The notes under the pieces: generated by a model
Databases searched by the model: none
The model's input: the letters and a program-made list of their open reading frames with translations, nothing else
Told to the model about the DNA's origin: nothing
Shown: positions 5,770 through 13,287 of the stretch, piece after piece
How positions within the stretch are numbered: position 1 is the first letter of the stretch
Layout: each line of letters begins with the position of its first letter
Translations under genes and position numbers: made by a program
Origin: Spirochaetaceae bacterium
GTDB lineage: Bacteria > Spirochaetota > Spirochaetia > Treponematales > Breznakiellaceae
Direction: 5' to 3'
Length of the DNA stretch: 13,300 nt
Assembly: GCA_031255655.1 (NCBI GenBank)
Contig: JAIRSB010000057.1
Coordinates: forward strand, 1-13,300

Positions 5770-8085
5770 ATGGAATTTACACAAGAATATATTGACGGGC
5801 TTGCGGTGGATGAAACCGCCGTCATGAAACGGATAGCCGAAGCACTTTCCGTGCGTTTAGATCAGGTGTCCGTTGTGGTTGGGCTTTTTAACGAAGGCGG
5901 CACCGTGCCGTTCATAGCGCGTTATCGAAAAGAAGCGACAGGCGGACTCGACGAAGTGCAGATTCGCGGCATCGAGCATATGTTTTCAAGCGGTGTGAAC
6001 ATGGAAACGCGGCGCATTGAGATCATCAGAGGGATTTTTGAACAAGGCAAACTGGACGAACCGCTGTATGAAAACATACTTAAAGCGGCGTCTTTGAGCG
6101 AGCTTGAGGATATTTACGCACCGTACAAACGCAAGAAAAAGACACGCGGCATGGTCGCACAAGAAAAAGGACTCGCTCCGCTCGCGGATTTAATGCTGGA
6201 ACTCGATGACGAGACGATTCGCGCCAGAGCCGCCGAATTCATCCGTGAAGACGCTGAAGCTCCCGAACTTTCCGTCGCCACTGTTGATGACGCGCTGCAA
6301 GGCGCCATGGACATTCTCGCGGAACGCGCCGCCCAGGACGCCGAAAACCGCGCGGAGATAAAGAGCTTTTACCGGGCTGACGGACGCATAATAGTTAAAG
6401 GCGCGGGTGGCGAGGACGAAAAAAAATCTTCCGTGTACCAAATGTACTGGGATTACACGGAAAGCCTGTCGAGTATAAAACCGCACCGCATACTTGCCAT
6501 CAACCGCGGTGAGCGTGAAGGCAAACTGGAAACAATCATAGACATTGATGAGAACGCGGCTGTCGAGAAACTGCAAAATAAATACGTTATCAATAACACA
6601 TATCATAAAACGGCGATAGAAGACGGGCTTAAACGCCTCTTGTCCCCGGCAGTTATTCGCGAACTGCGCGGAGACGCGAGCGACGCGGCTGATGAGCACG
6701 GGATAGGCGTATTCAGCGCGAACTTAAAGAACCTGCTGATGCAGCAACCTATCAAAGGTACGCGGGTTTTGGGCATAGATCCCGGTCTCCGTACTGGGAC
6801 CAAGTGCGCCTGCCTCGACGAGACAGGCAAATATCTACGCTACTTTGTTTTTAAAAACGATAGGGCGGAAGAAGCAAAAAAGATAATTTTACAAAATATA
6901 AAAGAGAATAACATACAACTGATAGCTGTCGGCAACGGAACGGGTTCAAAAGAGGTGCAGGAAATTGTTACGCAGCTTATCAGCGAAAATAATCTCGATG
7001 TCATGTACACTGTCGTTGACGAAGACGGCGCATCCGTATACTCAGCAAGCGATATTGCCCGCGAAGAATTTCCAGACCTCGATTTGACGATACGTGGCGC
7101 GATTTCCATTGGACGGCGGCTGCAAGATCCGCTTGCGGAGCTTGTCAAAATCGACCCGAAATCAATCGGCGTCGGGCTGTACCAGCATGATGTAAACCAG
7201 AAAAAGCTGTCGGACACGCTAGATGAGGTTGTCTCATCGGTGGTAAACAATGTCGGAGTCAATTTGAACACGGCAAGCGCGTCGCTGCTGCGCTATGTTT
7301 CCGGCATAAACAGACAGCTTGCTAAAAAAATCGTCAAATACCGCGATGATAAAGGAAAGATAGCTTCGCGTGTGGAATTACTGGATGTCCCCGGCATGGG
7401 GCCGAAAACTTTCGAACAGTGTGCCGGCTTTCTTAGAATACCGGAAAGCTCAGAAGCACTTGATAATACATGGGTTCACCCCGAAAACTACGAGCTTGCC
7501 CGCTTCATCAAAGGTACCGTTACAGCGACAGGCAATTTGACGGCGGATGCGCGGGAAGAATTAAAGGGGAAATACGCGGTAGGTGACACCACGATAAACG
7601 ATATCTTTGACGAACTAAAGAAACCCGGGCTCGACCCTCGCAGCGCGTACCCGAAACCCATCATGCAGAAAGGAGTCGTCGCGTTTGAAGACCTAAAAGA
7701 AGGGATGACAGTAACCGGCAAGATAAAAAATGTCGTCGATTTCGGTGCTTTTGTGGATTTAGGCATAAAAGAAACCGCTTTGGCACATATTTCGGAACTA
7801 AGCGACAGCTTCGTGAAAGACCCTATGGACATAATTAAAGTGGGCGACGTTCTGGATTTCAAAATAATATCCCTTGACACGGAACGGAGGCGCATAAGCC
7901 TTTCACGCAAAAGCGGCGCTTCGGCCAAACAGTCCGCGGTGCAGACAAGCGGCGGCGCGAAAACGAGAAATACAGCCGCGCCTTACAACGGCGACAGAAA
8001 AAAAATCACGGTAAAAAAACATAACTCGCGGGACGACGACGGGCTCATGTACAATCCCTTTGCCGAAGCCTTTAAGAAGCGTTGA
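5770..8085 (+). CDS. tex: Tex family RNA-binding transcription accessory protein
   Basis: Cytoplasmic nucleic-acid-binding protein of the Tex family, related to eukaryotic Spt6. Its precise role in bacteria is not settled; it has been tied to transcription and toxin gene expression. The protein has 771 residues, as usual. The order is: helical N-terminal region with the family's PFIARYRKEATGGLDE (47-62); a YqgF-like RNase H fold from about 330 with VLGIDPGLRTG (333-343); the VYSAS segment near 423; a helix-hairpin-helix region with VNLNTAS and DVPGMGPKTFE (497-550); and an S1 RNA-binding domain at about 642-714 (VTGKIKNVVDFGAFVDLG). A basic disordered tail follows. It is monocistronic as far as can be seen, with an apparently leaderless start, and its upstream region is an IS3 relic. 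Confidence 0.96.
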   Translation: MEFTQEYIDGLAVDETAVMKRIAEALSVRLDQVSVVVGLFNEGGTVPFIARYRKEATGGLDEVQIRGIEHMFSSGVNMETRRIEIIRGIFEQGKLDEPLYENILKAASLSELEDIYAPYKRKKKTRGMVAQEKGLAPLADLMLELDDETIRARAAEFIREDAEAPELSVATVDDALQGAMDILAERAAQDAENRAEIKSFYRADGRIIVKGAGGEDEKKSSVYQMYWDYTESLSSIKPHRILAINRGEREGKLETIIDIDENAAVEKLQNKYVINNTYHKTAIEDGLKRLLSPAVIRELRGDASDAADEHGIGVFSANLKNLLMQQPIKGTRVLGIDPGLRTGTKCACLDETGKYLRYFVFKNDRAEEAKKIILQNIKENNIQLIAVGNGTGSKEVQEIVTQLISENNLDVMYTVVDEDGASVYSASDIAREEFPDLDLTIRGAISIGRRLQDPLAELVKIDPKSIGVGLYQHDVNQKKLSDTLDEVVSSVVNNVGVNLNTASASLLRYVSGINRQLAKKIVKYRDDKGKIASRVELLDVPGMGPKTFEQCAGFLRIPESSEALDNTWVHPENYELARFIKGTVTATGNLTADAREELKGKYAVGDTTINDIFDELKKPGLDPRSAYPKPIMQKGVVAFEDLKEGMTVTGKIKNVVDFGAFVDLGIKETALAHISELSDSFVKDPMDIIKVGDVLDFKIISLDTERRRISLSRKSGASAKQSAVQTSGGAKTRNTAAPYNGDRKKITVKKHNSRDDDGLMYNPFAEAFKKR

Positions 8086-8240
8086 GGACTTTCAAAACGT
8101 GCTTATGTTTTCTATTTTTATCGCCATCCTTGTATATATTTTTAGACGTTTTATGACGGCGCGATAGCAGGGACACGGGATTTTTATATAAGTGTATATA
8201 TAATAAGCATTTAATTCTGTTAAAAGCCTGCGTTAAGACT

Positions 8241-8256
8241 TGGCACGGTTCATGCT
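8241..8256 (+). promoter_or_regulatory. putative sigma-54 (-24/-12) promoter of the sigma-factor gene
   Basis: TGGCACG-GTTC-ATGCT fits the RpoN consensus TGGCACG-N4-TTGCW at 11 of 12 defined positions. The invariant GG (8242-8243) and GC (8254-8255) have the required spacing. Transcription would start near 8267, giving a leader of about 31 bases that contains the GGAG ribosome-binding site. A TATAAT at 8259-8264 overlaps but lacks a matching -35 at 16-18 bases. The AT-rich upstream 155 bases leave room for an activator; TTATATA...TATATAA (8184-8203) is an inverted repeat there. Confidence 0.65.
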
Positions 8257-8297
8257 AGTATAATTGGTATAAACTCAGAATCATTTATGGAGATAAT

Positions 8298-9149
8298 ATG
8301 AGCATGGCTTTGTTTGAAATGCAAAATGATGATGTTTACCAGACCTACATCAATCAGGTAAAAAAAGTTCCTCTCCTTACTGTTGAAGAGGAGCGTGAAC
8401 TCACTAGCCGCATCGCGGAAGGTGATAAAGCGGCGATGCGGCGTCTCATTGAAGCAAACTTGAGGCTGGTTATAAAAATTGGTCAAAAATACCGTTCTCC
8501 TGATGTTTCTTTGATGGATTTAATTCAGGAAGGAAATGTCGGACTTATGCGAGCGGTTGAAAAATTTGATGTAAGTAAAAACACGCGCTTTTCAACCTAT
8601 GCTGTATTATGGATTAAACAGGCTATAGCGCGTTTTGTCGTTAGCAAACGCCGCACCATCCGTCTTCCCTTGAAAAAAGAAGAGTTACTGCGCAGGATTT
8701 ATATCGCGGAACACACACTTCATCAAAAATTCGGCCGTTCCCCGAAAATTGGGGAGGTTGCGGCTGAAACTGGTTATTCAATTTCTGATATTGAACTGGT
8801 CATGAACGTAGCTTGTAATCCGCTTTCGCTGGAAGCCGAACTTTCCAGCAAATCCGGCGCTTCGTTTGCCGAAGTTTGTGAAGATAATCATCAATCTAAT
8901 CCAGAACGCGAGTTCATGGCTCGTTATTCCAAACATGAAACACGACGTTTCCTAAAGACGCATTTGAATTTCCGTGAAAGGGCTGTCATACTTCACCGCT
9001 TCCATCTGGTTGACTCCGATATGTACACTTTCCAAAAACTTGGCGACAGCTTGGGTATTTCTGCTGAAGCCGTGCGTCAAATCGAAAAAAGGGCTTTGAA
9101 CAAAATACGCAATAAGCGCGAAGAATTGCTTAAGTGCGTCTATGCATAG
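8298..9149 (+). CDS. sigma-70-family RNA polymerase sigma factor (group 2 type)
   Basis: Alternative sigma subunit directing RNA polymerase to a promoter set. The protein has 283 residues, short for a primary sigma factor and without region 1.1, as in RpoS/RpoH-like factors. Region 1.2 covers about 10-42 (YINQVKKVPLLTVEEERELT). Region 2 is strong: the core-binding DLIQEGNVGLMRAVEKFD at 74-91, then RFSTYAVLWIKQAIARFV for -10 recognition (97-114). Region 3 spans about 120-200. The region 4.2 helix-turn-helix is TFQKLGDSLGISAEAVRQIE (244-263). The ATG at 8298 has GGAG five bases upstream; an ATG two codons later is possible. The regulon cannot be read from the sequence. The sigma-54 promoter in front suggests RpoN control like Borrelia rpoS, though orthology to rpoS is not shown, so no symbol is given. 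rsmG overlaps its end. Confidence 0.93.
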   Translation: MSMALFEMQNDDVYQTYINQVKKVPLLTVEEERELTSRIAEGDKAAMRRLIEANLRLVIKIGQKYRSPDVSLMDLIQEGNVGLMRAVEKFDVSKNTRFSTYAVLWIKQAIARFVVSKRRTIRLPLKKEELLRRIYIAEHTLHQKFGRSPKIGEVAAETGYSISDIELVMNVACNPLSLEAELSSKSGASFAEVCEDNHQSNPEREFMARYSKHETRRFLKTHLNFRERAVILHRFHLVDSDMYTFQKLGDSLGISAEAVRQIEKRALNKIRNKREELLKCVYA

Positions 9150-9844
9150 ATTATCTTGAAGAAGGCGTCCGAAAACTGCTGGAATGCCCGCCCGGTGTTC
9201 CAGCAAAAGTTAAAGTCCGTCCTACGCGTGAACTAGCGGTTCTATTGGAACGTTACTGCGGAGAGATAGAGCTTTTTAATCCGGCTTACGGTCTGACCAC
9301 CGCCGCGAACAGACGGGAACTGGTGATAAAACACATCCTAGACTCGCTTGCCCCCATCAATATTATAAATCAACTTGTTGCCGAAGGTCTTACGCGGGAT
9401 TCACGAATAGTGGATGTCGGGTCCGGAGCCGGTTTGCCGGGTATTCCTCTTGCGTTGACTCTGCCCGACGTTTCCTTCAGCCTGCTGGAGCGCATGGGGC
9501 GGAGGGTGGGTTTCCTGCGAAACACGGCGGCAGTTTTGTCGCTTCCCAATGTCGAAATACTTGAAACCGAGATGGAAAAAGCCCCGCAAGACATAGCCGG
9601 AATAGTCTGCTTTCGCGCTTTTCACCCGCTTACGCCTAAAATTCTTAAAAAACTTTTTCGCCTGTTAAAGCCCAATGCCTGCATTGCCGCCTACAAAGGA
9701 CGGCGCGAAACTGTCGATGCCGAAATGTCTACGCTGCCGCCTTTTCTGGAATCGCAAAATGCTGAATGGAGTGTTATACCCTGCCCTGTCCCGTTCATGG
9801 ACGACGAAAGAAACCTTGTGCTGATACGGCGCTTTGCCGTATAA
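9134..9844 (+). CDS. rsmG: 16S rRNA (guanine-N7) methyltransferase RsmG
   Basis: Formerly GidB; methylates N7 of G527 (E. coli numbering) in 16S rRNA with S-adenosylmethionine. The protein has 236 residues. The Rossmann methyltransferase core carries the SAM loop VDVGSGAGLPGIPLAL (93-108), and LLERMGRRVGFLR (117-129) matches the following family segment. VCFRAFHPLTP corresponds to the usual SRAF stretch. The start must be the GTG at 9134, because a TAA directly precedes it in frame and no other ATG/GTG occurs before the conserved core. This makes the gene overlap the sigma factor by 16 bases, so translation is probably coupled. In many bacteria rsmG sits with mnmG/parAB; here it follows a sigma factor. 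Confidence 0.9.
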   Translation: MRLCIDYLEEGVRKLLECPPGVPAKVKVRPTRELAVLLERYCGEIELFNPAYGLTTAANRRELVIKHILDSLAPINIINQLVAEGLTRDSRIVDVGSGAGLPGIPLALTLPDVSFSLLERMGRRVGFLRNTAAVLSLPNVEILETEMEKAPQDIAGIVCFRAFHPLTPKILKKLFRLLKPNACIAAYKGRRETVDAEMSTLPPFLESQNAEWSVIPCPVPFMDDERNLVLIRRFAV

Positions 9845-9845
9845 T
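9816..9845 (+). promoter_or_regulatory. possible internal promoter for the lipoprotein gene
   Basis: A perfect TATAAT spans the rsmG stop (9840-9845), with TTGTGC 18 bases upstream (9816-9821). The predicted start near 9852 would give a short leader containing the GGAG at 9853-9856. The -35 matches at only three positions, so this is tentative. Confidence 0.35.
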
Positions 9846-9866
9846 TCCGTGCGGAGACAAATTGTG

Positions 9867-10721
9867 ATGAGAACTTTATTTTTCGCGCTTTTATCGCCAA
9901 TTTTTGTATTTTCTATATTTTTCGCCGCGTCCTGCAAAACCGTTGCGCTCGGTGTGGAAACTGCAGGGCATATACTCGAAGGGACGGCTTTCAACGAAAA
10001 AACTGTCAAAGTCTATAAAACCGCTGATAAAAACCTTGATTTCCGCGTGATTTCCATGAAAGATGGCGAACGGCGTGCAGTGTTCACTCTTAACTCTATT
10101 CCATACCTTCGCTTTTATTGTTCCGAGCCAGACGCGACGGGACATTTTTCCGTTACTAGACTCAATTTCCTGTTTAGCAATCCTGACGGCTGGATGGAAG
10201 GCGCTATGGCGGTTTCCGGCATGGGCGTTCTTAGCAGCGATGGGAATTTTTCAATTGACGGGGACATTAATCTTGAAGAGATCACAGGCGGGGCGATAAG
10301 ACGGCGGGACAGACACATTTCCGGTGAACGCGCTGTCACAGAACTGCGCAATCGCAGCGAACGCATCGCGTCCGTGATCACGTGGATGAAGGAGCGTCCC
10401 TCACCGTGGGGCGGGGCGGAAGTCTCGCTTGCCGGTTTTGAAAGTTACTGGCGGCCTATTCTTTTGCCGGAAATAGCACCCACGAAACAACGTCCTATCC
10501 GTTTTAACGAATTAAAAAAAGACGGAGAGTACTCTTACGGCGAGAACGTAAGATGGAACACCGCTTACACGCGGGAACTTTTTCCAGAACATTTGCGCCG
10601 CCTGCGCGACAGCGGCAGCCTGCTGCGCGACTGGGAAGAGGCGGCAGCATGGTTTTATATTTATTATAATTGGTATACCATTGTAAAAACGCTGAATGAG
10701 CTGGTCCGGGTAACCGCTTGA
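9867..10721 (+). CDS. putative lipoprotein of unknown function
   Basis: A 284-residue protein I do not recognise. Residues 1-22 are a hydrophobic signal (MRTLFFALLSPIFVFSIFFA) ending in AASC, so Cys23 is a likely lipidated residue. The AAS-C box is looser than the classical LAGC but acceptable in spirochaetes. The mature part is hydrophilic and mixed alpha/beta, with charged stretches such as RRRDRHISGERAVTELRNR and an aromatic C-terminal segment (AAAWFYIYYNWYTIVKTL) that may be an amphipathic or membrane-associated helix. GGAG at 9853-9856 suits either the ATG at 9867 (10 bases) or the GTG just before it (7 bases). It starts 22 bases after rsmG and probably shares its transcript. A periplasmic or outer-membrane location is inferred from the signal only. 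Confidence 0.8.
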   Translation: MRTLFFALLSPIFVFSIFFAASCKTVALGVETAGHILEGTAFNEKTVKVYKTADKNLDFRVISMKDGERRAVFTLNSIPYLRFYCSEPDATGHFSVTRLNFLFSNPDGWMEGAMAVSGMGVLSSDGNFSIDGDINLEEITGGAIRRRDRHISGERAVTELRNRSERIASVITWMKERPSPWGGAEVSLAGFESYWRPILLPEIAPTKQRPIRFNELKKDGEYSYGENVRWNTAYTRELFPEHLRRLRDSGSLLRDWEEAAAWFYIYYNWYTIVKTLNELVRVTA

Positions 10722-10753
10722 TTCTGTCATGAGCGGGTTTTCCGGCAGTTTGC

Positions 10754-10779
10754 CAAAGAGCTGTTTTCTGTGCTCTTTG
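10754..10779. other. hairpin between the lipoprotein and response-regulator genes
   Basis: CAAAGAGC (10754-10761) and GCTCTTTG (10772-10779) form an 8-bp perfect stem with a 10-base loop. No T run follows on either strand, so it is not a standard intrinsic terminator. It may be a weak transcript end or an mRNA-stability element. The remaining 60 bases before the next gene show no convincing promoter. Confidence 0.4.
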
Positions 10780-10842
10780 AGTCTCAGAAAAGATGCGGGA
10801 GGGGATGAACTAGATTTTGTTTGCACAAGGAGGAATTAATTT

Positions 10843-11223
10843 ATGCCGGAAACTGGCGAAAAAAAAGTTGTGTTGGCTGTTGACGATACGCCTGAGGCGT
10901 TACAAAGCATAAGCTCCATTTTGGGTAACGATTATGATGTACGGCTCGCGGTGGACGCCGCTTCCGCTGAAGCCGCTTTGTCGAAAATCGACAATGTTGA
11001 TTTGATGCTTCTCGACGTAGAGATGCCGGATGTATCTGGAATTAAGTTTCTTGAAAAGTTGCAGCGCAACCCTTCCTACAAAAATATTCCCGTTGTTTTT
11101 ATTACTGCCCATAAAGAGGACGCGGTGATTAAAAAAGCCATAAAAAATGGCGCGAAAGGTTATGTAACAAAACCTTTTTCACCAGACGCGCTGTTGGAAT
11201 CTGTCCGCTTTTTTTGCGCTTAG
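10843..11223 (+). CDS. single-domain CheY-like response regulator
   Basis: A 126-residue receiver domain with no output domain. All the phosphorylation residues are visible: acidic pair Asp14-Asp15 (LAVDDTPE), phospho-acceptor Asp58 (LLDVEMPD), switch residues Thr88 (FITA) and Tyr107, and conserved Lys110 followed by Pro (TKPF). It should accept phosphate from a histidine kinase and act by protein contact, as in CheY/Spo0F-type relays. No kinase, phosphatase or chemotaxis gene lies in the window, so its partner is unknown. The motor-specific role of CheY is not established. Translation is backed by a strong AAGGAGG at 10827-10833, nine bases before the ATG. It stands 121 bases after the lipoprotein gene and ends next to two strong hairpins. 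Confidence 0.9.
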   Translation: MPETGEKKVVLAVDDTPEALQSISSILGNDYDVRLAVDAASAEAALSKIDNVDLMLLDVEMPDVSGIKFLEKLQRNPSYKNIPVVFITAHKEDAVIKKAIKNGAKGYVTKPFSPDALLESVRFFCA

Positions 11224-11233
11224 ACACGTTATT

Positions 11234-11256
11234 CGGCGGGGATTTATTACCCGCCG
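11234..11256. terminator. GC-rich hairpin after the response regulator (end signal 1)
   Basis: CGGCGGG (11234-11240) and CCCGCCG (11250-11256) make a 7-bp stem with a 9-base AT-rich loop, ten bases after the response-regulator stop. It lies between convergent genes and reads the same on both strands. No T tract follows, so the terminator role is inferred from position and stability. Confidence 0.5.
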
Positions 11257-11261
11257 CAAGT

Positions 11262-11285
11262 CCACTCCGCCGCGAGGCGGAGTGG
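11262..11285. terminator. strong 10-bp hairpin between convergent genes (end signal 2)
   Basis: CCACTCCGCC (11262-11271) pairs perfectly with GGCGGAGTGG (11276-11285) around a GCGA loop, a GNRA-type tetraloop as read on the plus strand. It ends five bases before the transglutaminase stop codon on the opposite strand. No T tract is present. It may stop transcription in both directions or protect mRNA 3' ends. Confidence 0.55.
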
Positions 11286-11290
11286 CGGGA

Positions 11291-13033
11291 TCATTCGGCA
11301 TCGCCTATCATGGCGGTTCCCGCACCGCGGTGCCGGTTATCGCCGCCGGAAAGCGAATCCGGCATGAAATATGTATGGGACACGACTCCGGGCCCGCGGT
11401 CGGGAACGGGATCGTCCCAAGTGGCGTCATAAAATTTCCACGCACCGTCTATATAGACATTGTTCCACGCGTGCCGTATTGAACGCGCCGCGACAATTTT
11501 CACAGGAATTCCCGCCGCTCTAAGCAGCGCGGCGGAAAGATGGGCATACCCTTCGCATACGGAAGTGCCGCTTTCGATGACAGATACCGCATCCGTCTTT
11601 CTGGCGCGTGAGCGATTGCTGAACGACGCGCTGTCGTATGAAAGATTCGACACGATATAATCGTGTATCAGGCGCGTTTTAGCGGCATCGTTTGTCTCCC
11701 CAAAAGTTATGCTGTTTAGCAGGTTGCTGACGATAAAATCGTCGCTTGGAACATTGAACGTGGGGTACATCCAGCGCATATCGCCGTCAACGGACTGTTC
11801 ATCGCGCTTATTGAAAACTGTCAGCGTAACCGGTTCTTCGCTGTATGAACCGCTGATCAAAGCACCCTCGCCCTTAGGCGGCCTCGTTATAACCGCACTG
11901 TCAAATGGATATATCTTTATCGTATATTCTCCAGCTCCGAACGGCAGCCATATTCTTTGACTAAAATTGTTTTTTATCATGTACCATGTTTCCAGCTTTG
12001 TACCATTCTTTGTTACGGTAACGCGGGCGTGGTTTTGGCTTCTGGGCTTGTTGACGCTGCCCTCTAATAGAAAAAAGCCGTCCGTCTCAAACGCGGTATG
12101 GGCGGGATTTGTTATTCGCAGACTTTCGCGTTCCTCTATCGTGGACGCCGTGTCATTTTTGTCTATGTATCCGCTATAAGTTTGTCCTGTTCCCGGGTAA
12201 GTGAACGCTTTTTTCAGATAATCTGCCGGATGAACGGTAATAATCCCGCTCACCGCTTTCAGACTGCCGGAAACTGCGCTTACGGTAAAAGTCCCTTCAC
12301 CCGGAGGCGTCCAAAAGCCTTCGCTATCTATTTCACCGCCGCTTGCGGAAAACACGGTTTTCGTGCTGCCGGCAAATTCGCTTTTGTCGGAACGCAGTGT
12401 TTTTGTTGTGAACTTTATGCGGTGTAAACCTTCCGCGCCCACAAAAGTATCCTGATTCCCGCGCGGAAACAGCAGCAACTCCACGCCCTCATCCCGGACG
12501 ATAGTTACATCATCAAGGTAAACGGCGTTGTAACCCCTTGTAACAACGGCGCCTCTGGCATTTTGCGTCTCGAACCTCACACTGTGTTTTCCGGCGGGCA
12601 ACGGCAGAGTCGCTTTCAGCCACGGTACGCCTACACCATCGAAAGATGCCGCTTGCTCGCCGTTCAAATACACTTTGAAGTTCTGTCCGGCGCGTCCGTA
12701 TATCTCCGTTTTATACCGGAAACTTATCACGGAATCGACTGGAACATCAATTTCGGAGAGAGTCAAAGCAGAACTGCCTTTTAACGCGGCGTTCAGTTTA
12801 ATAAATTTTGTATCATTTTCAAAAAATTTCAGGTCGTTTTTATTTATTTCCGTTTGAGCATCCGTTAATTCGGCATCCCCGTGCCATAGCTTGCCCTCGC
12901 CGGATTCAAAATTTTGATCAAAAGTTTCTCTAAAAACAATAAAATCCGAATTTTGCGAACGCTGGTTTTGTGGATATACCGGAATGTTCGCCATTAAAAA
13001 AAATATTGTTAATGACAATAAAAAGGATTTCAT
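11291..13033 (-). CDS. secreted multidomain protein with C-terminal transglutaminase-like domain
   Basis: A 580-residue exported protein. Residues 1-20 are a signal peptide (MKSFLLSLTIFFLMANIPVY). About 30-180 looks like a beta-sandwich, ending in VYLDDVTIV. About 190-268 resembles a bacterial Ig-like repeat (EGFWTPPGEGTFTVSAVSG). A further beta-rich part spans 270-410. The C-terminus (about 445-580) is a transglutaminase/protease-like core with a full triad: Cys493 in SVCEGYA, His521 in RHAWNNVYIDG and Asp536 in YDATWDDP. Such domains in bacteria are usually cysteine proteases or cross-linking enzymes; the substrate is unknown. The ATG at 13033 is chosen because GGAG lies nine bases upstream and the signal peptide follows. 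A longer open frame only translates the tRNA genes. An ATG at 13048 is possible. The gene starts 18 bases after tRNA-Gln. Confidence 0.88.
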   Translation of the reverse strand: MKSFLLSLTIFFLMANIPVYPQNQRSQNSDFIVFRETFDQNFESGEGKLWHGDAELTDAQTEINKNDLKFFENDTKFIKLNAALKGSSALTLSEIDVPVDSVISFRYKTEIYGRAGQNFKVYLNGEQAASFDGVGVPWLKATLPLPAGKHSVRFETQNARGAVVTRGYNAVYLDDVTIVRDEGVELLLFPRGNQDTFVGAEGLHRIKFTTKTLRSDKSEFAGSTKTVFSASGGEIDSEGFWTPPGEGTFTVSAVSGSLKAVSGIITVHPADYLKKAFTYPGTGQTYSGYIDKNDTASTIEERESLRITNPAHTAFETDGFFLLEGSVNKPRSQNHARVTVTKNGTKLETWYMIKNNFSQRIWLPFGAGEYTIKIYPFDSAVITRPPKGEGALISGSYSEEPVTLTVFNKRDEQSVDGDMRWMYPTFNVPSDDFIVSNLLNSITFGETNDAAKTRLIHDYIVSNLSYDSASFSNRSRARKTDAVSVIESGTSVCEGYAHLSAALLRAAGIPVKIVAARSIRHAWNNVYIDGAWKFYDATWDDPVPDRGPGVVSHTYFMPDSLSGGDNRHRGAGTAMIGDAE

Positions 13034-13051
13034 AAAATACCGCTCCATACT

Positions 13052-13122
13052 TTCCCCAGGGAGGATTCGAACCCCCACAGGCAGATCCAGAGTCTGCCGT
13101 GCTACCATTACACAACCGGGGA
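13052..13122 (-). tRNA. tRNA-Gln (anticodon CTG)
   Basis: The minus strand folds as a complete cloverleaf: acceptor arms TCCCCGG and CTGGGGA with discriminator A, D arm GTGT/GCAC, anticodon stem GCAGA/TCTGC around loop CTCTGGA (anticodon CTG, reading CAG), and T arm GGGGG/CCTCC around TTCGAAT. The 3' CCA is not encoded. It lies 53 bases after tRNA-Asp and 18 bases before the transglutaminase-like gene. Confidence 0.95.
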
Positions 13123-13175
13123 ATGGAATTAGCGGTTTCGCGCGGGAAAATTGATTAACTCCGCGCGAATATTTT

Positions 13176-13249
13176 CGGGAGCGACGGGACTCGAACCCGC
13201 GGTCTCCGGCGTGACAGGCCAGCGCGATAACCAGCTTCGCTACGCCCCC
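13176..13249 (-). tRNA. tRNA-Asp (anticodon GTC)
   Basis: A 74-base cloverleaf on the minus strand: acceptor GGGGGCG/CGCTCCC with discriminator G, D stem GCGA/TCGC, anticodon stem CTGGC/GCCGG around loop CTGTCAC (anticodon GTC), and T arm GCGGG/CCCGT around TTCGAGT. The 3' CCA is not encoded. It is the first gene of the tRNA-Asp, tRNA-Gln, transglutaminase unit. Confidence 0.96.
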
Positions 13250-13258
13250 AATGGTTTT

Positions 13259-13287
13259 AGCGTATAACAGCAAAAAAAAAATGTCAA
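13259..13287 (-). promoter_or_regulatory. putative promoter of the tRNA-Asp/tRNA-Gln unit
   Basis: A perfect TTGACA -35 (13287-13282) is followed by a run of ten T. The -10 is less clear: TATACG (13266-13261) at 15 bases or TACGCT (13264-13259) at 17 bases. Either would start transcription a few bases before the tRNA-Asp 5' end. Confidence 0.55.

Noticed and set aside
6114..7928. Minus-strand open frames opposite tex
   Set aside because: They lie wholly inside a clear tex gene, have serine-rich low-information sequence, and no recognisable domain.
8259..8264. Sigma-70 promoter for the sigma-factor gene based on TATAAT
   Set aside because: No acceptable -35 at 16-18 bases (the nearest TT-rich hexamer gives a 20-base spacer), while the overlapping -24/-12 elements fit well. 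Kept as an alternative, not as a call.
13034..13273. N-terminal extension of the transglutaminase frame by 80 codons
   Set aside because: It translates straight through tRNA-Gln and tRNA-Asp. The signal peptide and ribosome-binding site place the real start at 13033.
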